This document shows, in pieces, positions 56,490-64,000 of a DNA stretch of 64,000 nt. Numbering within the stretch: the stretch's first letter is position 1; every line of letters starts with the position of its first letter. The translations under genes were made by a program, and so were the position numbers. Location of the stretch: the NCBI GenBank assembly GCA_032164295.1, contig JAJHTX010000008.1, positions 1,860,001 through 1,924,000 of the forward strand. Direction: 5' to 3'. The stretch comes from Inonotus obliquus (lineage: Eukaryota > Basidiomycota > Agaricomycetes > Hymenochaetales > Hymenochaetaceae). Under the pieces are notes generated by a model that did not search any database, was not told the DNA's origin, and saw only the letters and a list, made by a program, of their open reading frames with translations.

Positions 56490-58355
56490 ATGTTTCTTGG
56501 ACTCTTCCATCTCATACCAGCCCTCGCCATCCTTCCGGCTATCGTGAATGCATGGTTTTCTCCCGATCTAGCTCACAATGTCTGTACCCTCAAGCCAAGC
56601 CCAACGGGCGGTGACGATTCCACGACCATCGTTGAGGTACTCGAACGATGCTCTCACAACAGCATTATCGTCTTCCAAGAGGGAACTTTCCACATTGAAA
56701 GAGTCATGGTCACGACAGGGCTGCAGAATGTTAAGATTGATATGCGCGGGACGTTATTGGTAAGTGTTGATTTGTGACTTGTTGAATCAACCTCAGCTTT
56801 CTTTGTTACTTTGCTAGTGGAGTACGGATCTTGATTATTGGAGGGCCAATTCTCTGCCTCTGGGATATCAGAATCAAACTGTAGCGTGGATATTTGGTGG
56901 AAAAGACTTGTTATGGGAAGGTCATGGAGTTGGTACTTTTGATGGAAATGGTCAACTATGGTCAGTTCATCATTTTTAATTCAAGCAAGCTGTAAATATT
57001 CTTACGATGCACGGTATGAAGGTACGACTTATCGAACGGAACGTCAAATCTAGCCGGTCGACCTATCAATCTGTTCATAACAAATACGACGGAATCGGTG
57101 TTCGACGGTATCCGATTCGTTCAATCCCAGTTCTGGACCATGGCAATTATGTACTCGAAGGACCTCCTACTTCAGAACATATACATCAACAGTACATCTC
57201 TCAACGGAGTAAGTATATATATATAAATTCTATGTTCCAATTAATTCATCGGAAATTACCTAGGTTTCAACATTAAACACCGACGGAGTAGACACATTCT
57301 ACTCTTCCGACTTGATCTTTCGAAACTTCACCATCGACAATGGAGATGATTTTATAGCTCCCAAAGCCAATTCATCTAACATCCTCATCCAGGATTGTCG
57401 ATTTTATAATGGTATAGGAGTTGCTATAGGATCGATTGGTCAATACCTTGGAGAGTTTGAGTATATTGAGAATGTTTTGGCGGAGAGGATTAGTTGTGTT
57501 GGGTGTGAGTATACGGGATGGGTTAAGACTTGGACTGGAGTTCAATCGGGGTATCCGCCGAATGGTGTGTATTTCTTTCTTTATGTGTGTTTATTGTTGC
57601 GAGTGGTTGATATTATGATATTATTTTCAGGCGGTGGAGGCGGGCTCGGTTATGCGAGGAACATCAGTAAGTCCACCCTCCACCCTTCTCACCCATCTCA
57701 ATCACTCATCACCCCACCCCATCCTACCCCATTCCACCCCATCCCACCCCAATCCTCAAAACCCAGCATTCCGAAACTGGTCAATCCAAAACCTAACCCG
57801 GATGGTCTCACACATAACGCAATGCACATCCAACCTCAACTCCACAACCGACCTCAACTGCGACACCTCCCTCTTCAAACTCTCCGACATAACATGGGAG
57901 AATATATACGGGAGTGTGGATACGGGTGTGTTGGCGGAGTTGCGGTGTAGTGGGGGTGCGCCTTGTGAGGGGATAAGATTGATTGGGTTTGATGAGATTA
58001 GGACGAATGGGACGGGTGAGGGACCGGGTGGGGGTGGGGGTGGGGGTAAGGGTAAGGGAGGGAGAGAGGTGAAGTGCGAGAATGTTGTGGGGATTGAAGG
58101 GATTGAGTGTACGGGGAATGTAACACTTCCGTCAGAAAGTGAAAAATTGTCTGTTGGTTTAAGTACGTACACCTTCAACCACTTCGTTTTTTTTTGCAGC
58201 ATCGATTGGCCGCTGACGATGTTTCCCCTCCGTTTCGTTTTCTCTTTACTTTTTCCCATATAGGAATCACAACCGACAACGACAACGAATCAGACCCGAT
58301 AATCTTCAACATTCACGAACATGAACAAGTGTTGAACGTTCAAACTGGGTTCTAA
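56490..58355 (+). CDS. GH28 pectinase (exo-polygalacturonase-like), secreted
   Basis: Seven exons: 56490-56759, 56818-56960, 57022-57208, 57264-57564, 57631-57666, 57767-58162, 58264-58355; 474 aa. The signal peptide is FLGLFHLIPALAILPAIVNA. Parallel beta-helix landmarks are GHGVGTFDGNGQLWYDLSN, NTDGVDTFYSSDL, the catalytic pair in DNGDDFIAPK (Asp228-229), NGIGVAIGSIGQ, and KTWTGVQSGYPPNGGGGGLG in the usual RIK position. GH28 enzymes hydrolyse galacturonan or related pectic chains. The usual GHG catalytic-site His is replaced: NGIGVAIGS has Ile at ~251. Several Asn-glycosylation sites (NQT, NTT, NST) suit a secreted enzyme. A Gly/Lys-rich low-complexity insert lies near the C-terminus. Confidence 0.87.
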
Positions 58356-59212
58356 ATATCTAACAACCAAATCGTATTTTTTGTATCATATGAAGCTGTG
58401 TAGCGTTTATATCAATTCGCAGTCGATTATCACGTCAACTTTCGGTCAGACGTAGCTAGGCAATCGAAGGACCACTAACCAACCAACCGTTCGTATGCAC
58501 CAATACACCCGTATGTACATACGTTCGTAGCCATCTCCATCACACCACGAAGGTACCAAGGCAAATAATAAAGAGAAAAAACAACAGGTATAAATTGCAT
58601 AACTTGTATGAATAGTGCCAATAAACACAAGGGAGGTACAAACGAGACATATGTATACACGTACATACTACTTGTACTGTAAATCACCATCACCCCGCTC
58701 AAACACCGACACACGTAAAGTTAGTCATGACCATGGATACATCCACCCATGGATCGACCGCGACTGAGCCCGCGAAACAATTCTGCGGAAGAAAATTGGA
58801 AATCTGGAGGTTGGAGAAAGAGAACTTCAGAGAAACAGGTGAAGAGAAAAATGCTGACATACGACGTAAAAGTTGGAAAGACGGAATTGAAGAATGGGCC
58901 TTGCAGAGAAGTGTATGTTGTATGACGTATGTATGGTTTAGAAATGTAGTGGGAAAGGGAAGAAAAAAATGTATTCCACAGCTGATATTGGCGAAATGAA
59001 AGGAGACAGAAGAGATATAGGGAGAACGACAGCAGCGTGAATTAGAAAGAGAAGAATACGGTCGAGCTTCGATGGTCCACTGAGAACAGAAGATAGAGGA
59101 ACGGGATACAAAACAGAGCAATTGGATGGTTATTATCAAAACCTTCGAGGGCTATGAAAGGTTGACTTTACCAGGTCGATCCTTACAGATGCTCACAGCC
59201 ACCAACCACCAA
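58356..59212. other. Convergent intergenic region
   Basis: Between the 3' ends of the GH28 and glycogen synthase genes; no supported gene. Confidence 0.5.
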
Positions 59213-61902
59213 TCAGTGCGTCCCATTAACCGTGACGTGATCGTTCACATTGCTCAGCGCAGCATCAGCCTTCTGCAAGTCACGCTCGCTCAAACTCTTG
59301 TATGCACCACCGCCAGGGGTACTAGCTCCCGAACGAATTGAGCTTGCGCGTGAGCGGACTTTCATAACCAGTGGGCTAGAAGAATGATGATTAGCTTCGC
59401 TATCCCTGCAACGTGAGAGAAAGGAAGGGGACGGGCGGAGATACGAAGTGGAACGCGGAGCGGAAAACGGGAAGGCGAAGCGGAAAGCGGGGAAAGCAAT
59501 GGAACAAACACATACAACGGATATCCTTCATCTTCCTCTTCCTTTCCTGGCCACATTGTCCCGCGGTAATCGCTCGTGCTAAGCGCCTGCATCTGTAACA
59601 ACACCAGTCCCAATCAATGCCGATCGCCAAAACCAACGAACTAATGCTTACCTCTTCAGTCAACGTGCCCATGTCACCCGGTGTAGCCATTCCAGTCCTG
59701 AACTTCGGTGATCCAGGCATAGAGAATGGCGTCCTCTCAAGAGCACCACTGAACTCATACTCCTCATCCTCATCCGTAAACGAGTCGGGATATGCCCTCC
59801 TCAGTGCCAGCTGCCTCGCTTTCGAATACTCAATCCCCAAGTTCTTCCAGTCCAACAACGGGCTGAGTCGCTCGACGCGATTGCGCTGGTTGATACGTTG
59901 TCGACGCGTCTTGTTGCAGAACGCCTGCATAAAGTCTGTCAACTGGTTCACGGAATCTTCGATAGACTTCATTCTCCTGTCGACGATGTAAATTCCCTCA
60001 TCCGCAGGTTCCTCAATCAGATCTTGCATGAATGACCCAAAACCAGAGAGGTTCGTCGTGATTGATGGTACTCCCATCTAATCAAGGTAAGAGATCAACG
60101 ATCAAAGTTAGCGTTCAGATCGGTCACGAGAATAGGAGTAGGGATGACGTAACACATACCACTGTGCATTCCGCCGGTGTGTACCCCCACGGTTCGTAAT
60201 AACTCGGGAACACACCCAAATGGCATCCACGGACAAACTCTTCATAGTCCAAGCCCAGGATTGGGTTGTTCGAGTTCAAAAAGTCCGGATGGAAGATAAT
60301 CTTGACTCGATCGTTATGCCCATTGAATAGCTGGACGCGACGAATCTGGTTGAGAATCGGATCGTGCGCATCGTCCGCCATGTTGTGAGTTGTGACTGGT
60401 GGTAGTGAGTTACGCTTCAGTGCGAAGATACGCCGTTTTAGAAGGACCTTGTCTTGGTCAGATAGGAGTTTGTCTATTGACGGGAACTCCGTTCCGGACT
60501 CGCTGGCAAGCAAGTTAGCAAACGTTTGCGCGTATGAATGCGTTGAAAAGAACCCACCCAGAATAGCGTGCTGCATGCTCAAATATGCGCTCTCCTATAC
60601 GATTGGTGAGATCTGAAACCGTATCTCTAAGCTGTTTGATAACAGCCTGTCCCTTGAGCGCCTCAACAGTGTAGCTCTGCGTCGCAGCTGGCATGATGAT
60701 GAACGCGACAACTGATACTGTTGACCCACTCTTCTGCAGACGGTAGTTCAACCGTGCAAGTGACTCAATGAACATATCTACGCCCTTGTTGCGGTATTCA
60801 TACCGACCTGCCGTGAACATGTACAACGTATTGTCGATGTCAAAATCGTATTGCCCGTAGAAATGACCCCGGATAAAATCGTTGATCTTGGCCTTGGCTT
60901 GTGCATGCAAATTCTGGAACTCATGCATCGCCTGGAACTTGATAACATTAAGCCCATTGGGTACGACACCGTCAGGCTTGCGTTTAAGGAGATGCTCAGC
61001 CTCGTAGGCGGTGATGTGCGAGACGGTCGTGAAGACGTCCGCGCAGTGCGCCGCAGAGCGCTCTATGCAGTATCGATGATAAATGCCGCGCTTGCCAGCC
61101 TCATGGTCAACGTCGAAATACTGTAGGTTATTGTAAAAGTCGACGCTCCCCGCACAGAGGTAACGACCGAGAAGCGTCGCATGGGTCGTGAAAACCGTGG
61201 TCACGTCGATATGGCGTTTGCGACACAAGGGAATCGCCAAGCCCGCTTGCCACTCGTGGAAATGCGCGATAACGGCTTTGTTTAGCTCGCTCGATACAAA
61301 CTGTGAGATGAGTCAAGGTTTCTTCGTTAGTTCGGACACAAAAGGCAACTACAAGATGAAAAAAAGGCATCGGAGAAAAAACAGAAGTGAAGGGGTGAAC
61401 TCACCTCTCCCAAGAACCACGCGACGAGATAGCCAAATACAATCGTCTCATTCGTCTCATGATCATTGGGTGGAGTCGGGATTCCGGCCAAGTTCCACAA
61501 GTCGCCCTTCCACTCATCAAGATGATGATATGCACTCCCCGTATCGAACAGCAAGACGCGGGGCGAGCCCTCAATGAGCCAGCGCCCATAGAGGATTTTG
61601 ATACCACGGGACCTCATCGACTCGATCGCAGTTTTCATGTGCTCATCCTCTGGTTCCTGCGCGTCTACCTCCATTGGAGCTGTTTTATAGCTGAGGGGCC
61701 CGATTAGGCAGTAGCGGTCTCCAAACTCTGAGACTGTGACAGGGACTTTTGTTTTAATGACGGTGTATATACCGCCGACTGAATGATTGTGAGCTGGAGA
61801 TGGAAGAGAGGTAGCTGGGCGCCACTGACCTTTGTTTGCGACCTCCCATGCAGCCTCGAAGAGAAGGGGTTGTTTGACGTCGCGTTTTTCTGGGGCAGAC
61901 AT
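59213..61902 (-). CDS. GSY1: Glycogen synthase (GT3)
   Basis: Seven exons: 61902-61830, 61778-61405, 61300-60558, 60502-60160, 60077-59652, 59592-59516, 59375-59213; 732 aa. Removing the 51-nt intron at 61829-61779 joins EVANK to [11 protein letters not shown], the UDP-glucose site of GT3. Without it the frame is still open but gains 17 residues. Landmarks: [54 protein letters not shown] then [48 protein letters not shown] and [12 protein letters not shown]. The Arg-rich allosteric helix [20 protein letters not shown] is present. The C-terminal tail has Ser/Thr phosphorylation-type motifs ([20 protein letters not shown]) and a [20 protein letters not shown] segment. It makes the alpha-1,4 chains of glycogen in the cytosol. 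A CACGTG lies at 62057-62062 upstream. Confidence 0.94.
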
Positions 61903-63342
61903 GGACAGTGCAAGGGATATGGATGTGAGTGAGAGGGAGTGGAGAAGTGGAAGAAAGAGAAAGAGAAGGAAAGGAATGACCTGTGGCGGAGGAGGAGGCT
62001 GGCAACAGAATATATGAAGAATATATTCCAGTCCAGTCGATACTAACAGTATGGATCACGTGCGTCATTCGGTCCATCGAACCGACGTTTCCCCGCTAAG
62101 TCATTATTCTAGCTCTAGGTAAAGTCTGTGTATTTTCTGTAATTTTTCACTGATTTATGGGCAAGCCTAACAAGCTGACTTGCCAGCTGCACTCGTTGGT
62201 CAGGCTGACATCACGCTCCCCTCAATTTCATATTATTTTCAGGCAGCAAACGAGTGGAACGAACGTGCAAACTCTATCAGACTTACAAATCAATCCTTAC
62301 GTGTAGTGTCAAGTTAACTTCAAGGTCAACCAGAACGAGTCGAAACTTCCTTCAGCGCACCAGCGCACCCTAGTGCTCATGGGAGGGGTTCCTACTTTCT
62401 TGACGACCATAATAGTAAGTACGCAAAGTGAGTCTCTCCTGTTGCAGAGTAAAGTATAACGTTCGTTGATCGTTGAACAGCCAGTAAACCTATTTACAAG
62501 GTTTGATAGAACGGCACTACTTTACTTCCCTCTGGCATTACACATTACTGTTTACCGACCGTCAGCAGATCTATGGCAATCGCATTACGAGGCTAGCAAA
62601 CTCTCGGCTTCACCTTCACCCAGTCCTTATTTCTCCCGTTCAAGCACTTCGACTAGAATTTATGTATATATTCTGATTAACACGTACTGATAGAGTACAA
62701 TATCGTTTATCTGCAGCCAGATGCGTTGTCTATAGTCAACGAGGCCGATGACAATACTGCTCGAAAGCATTATCATGATCGGATCCTCTTTTTAGGAACA
62801 CATAGAGTAAAAGCCTTCTGAAATCCGATTGAAGGCGTACATGATTCATTATCTTGACATTATGGCCAATACCGCACTCACTAAGTCAGCACCGACACCG
62901 TGACTTGACAAATGGAAAGCGATCGACGGACGATCCAGAAAGACCGCAAGATGCCGGACAAGGACCGTCTTTTGTACACTATATTAGGCAAGGGCGAATA
63001 GAGAGATACACCGTTGCTTACATTTATTTAGTTCAGGGTAGAGAACAACACTCTAAGGGTCCTTTGAGATTGTCGCAGAAGGGCCCTCCCATTATTGGCA
63101 GTTTCGACAGGGTTTGACTATTGTAATCCTGTGCAGTGCAGATGTGGTCGAGTCCACAAAAAGTAGTTGGAGGCCACAACTCTTGATAATCACTCACTGA
63201 TCTGTTATCTCCCGCAACGCGACGCGTGATCTTTGTGGTTTGTACGCGTATATAAACTGTGAGGCTGCAGCCTCATCCCACTCATCATCCACCCACTTCA
63301 CTCCCATCCGACAATTGTCCACCCCCCAGCTATCCTGCCACC
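61903..63342. other. Intergenic region with glycogen synthase promoter
   Basis: Divergent between the glycogen synthase gene and the last gene. It holds the CACGTG at 62057-62062 and no supported gene. A CCACC just before the ATG at 63343 is a good start context. Confidence 0.45.
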
Positions 63343-64000
63343 ATGATGTTCGATACTGAGCAGCCTTTCCTCCTCTCGACTCTCCTCCCGCCTGACCATC
63401 CTCAGTTTGCGCCGGGCAGTCATCCAGCGAGGAAGCTGTCAACATCGGCTAGCAATGGTGAAGAGGAAGCCACGCTGGGTTTCCCGAGCCTCGACACTGA
63501 CGCCTATATGTCCTTTGCCATCGACGGTGCTCATAAACCGTCTGGCAAGTGCACTCTCACATGCTCCCCGGATACGGAGCTACTGTGGAACGTCTACGAT
63601 CCCTTTGGGGTCGACACTGCTGTGAGTATTTCTTCACCTCAGTTAGTGTGCATGTCTTGACGAAGAGGTCTAGGGTCAGCCAGACGTCTACCCTTTCCCA
63701 GGCGACGACGGTGCAGCAAACACTGTCCAGTCCAATTGGAAAGGCTTTGGTCCGGGCCTGTATGATGGCCCGGATCGAAGATCAGTCGAGGTGTTTTCTG
63801 CGTCGGTCTGGGGTGCTTCAACTCCAGAGGTAGAAACACCTGCAAGTTTGCCGATTTCAGACAAACAGGTAGATATTTATACCTCGTCATCCTCCCCCGC
63901 GAGACGAAGCACAAAGCAGAGGAGGAAGGCGACCCGGTCCGCATCGACTAAACCAAAACGAACTCGGAAGGCGCGGTCATCCGGTACAAAGAAGGCTTCG
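63343..64000 (+). CDS. Unidentified probable nuclear protein (3' partial)
   Basis: Exon 1 is 63343-63621 (phase 0 donor GTGAGT) and exon 2 runs from 63674 past the window end. The ATG has a CCACC context and is followed by a second ATG. The N-terminus is acidic and Ser/Pro/Leu-rich (LLSTLLPPDHPQF, LGFPSLDTDAYMSFA), as in activation domains. From about residue 165 it turns into a strongly basic Ser/Thr/Lys/Arg run (RRSTKQRRKATRSAS) that could be a nuclear localisation or DNA-contact region. This ordering suggests a transcription regulator, but the DNA-binding domain, if any, is outside the window, so no family is assigned. Confidence 0.65.

Noticed and set aside
1..64000. CRISPR arrays, operons, integrases or a biosynthetic cluster
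   Set aside because: No regularly spaced repeats, no transposase or integrase domains and no clustered biosynthetic enzymes were seen; gene content is that of an ordinary fungal chromosome.

Overview
The window looks like nuclear DNA of a filamentous basidiomycete, most likely a mushroom-forming agaricomycete. Genes are dense and intron-rich. Nearly all introns are 50-85 nt with GTRNGT-type donors and YAG acceptors. Typical basidiomycete families appear: DUF6533 seven-helix proteins, a DUF3533/SNG1 membrane protein, a WOPR (Gti1/Pac2) regulator and proteins with a WHPDKF-type C-terminal motif. There are no operons, no clear transposase, and I recognised no tRNA or rRNA gene. Exon-intron structures were assembled by hand from reading frame, splice signals and family motifs. 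All the multi-exon models given as intact close in frame.

Layout. 1-3.0 kb: the 3' end of a coiled-coil/WHPDKF protein, then a secreted six-hairpin glycosidase (GH88/GH105 type). 4.0-8.6 kb (minus): condensin ATPase SMC2. 8.6-10 kb: AT-rich gap with an inverted repeat. 10-13 kb: DUF262 protein built from several micro-exons. 13.6-15.5 kb (minus): second WHPDKF-motif protein. 16.3-17.3 kb: exosome subunit RRP45. 18-19.4 kb: decayed gene. 20.2-21.8 kb: adrenodoxin-type ferredoxin-NADP reductase. 22.3-25.2 kb: DUF3533 membrane protein. 26.3-27.7 kb: orphan helical protein. 31-32.6 kb: WOPR transcription factor followed by about 1.1 kb of pyrimidine-rich DNA. 37-42.4 kb: tandem pair of 14-exon DUF6533 genes. 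42.9-44.7 kb (minus): ornithine carbamoyltransferase with an unusual C-terminal extension, divergent from an HNH-domain gene. 45.7-47.1 kb (minus): GPN1 GTPase, divergent from a TMEM19/DUF92 protein. 49-50.7 kb: broken auxin-efflux-carrier-like gene. 51-53.8 kb: two orphan genes. 54-56.3 kb (minus): S9 peptidase, divergent from a GH28 pectinase (56.5-58.4 kb). 59.2-61.9 kb (minus): glycogen synthase. 63.3 kb to the end: start of a probable nuclear protein.

Most genes are unrelated housekeeping functions: chromosome condensation, RNA decay, RNA polymerase II assembly, arginine biosynthesis, glycogen storage and mitochondrial electron transfer. Between them lie lineage-specific genes. The two pectin-related hydrolases fit a plant-degrading lifestyle. 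I found no convincing multi-gene 'system'. The most distinctive signals are the recurrent micro-exons of 7-20 nt, the tandem DUF6533 duplication, the OTC extension created by a splice site that overlaps a stop codon, two decayed genes, and a 26-bp inverted repeat of unknown origin.
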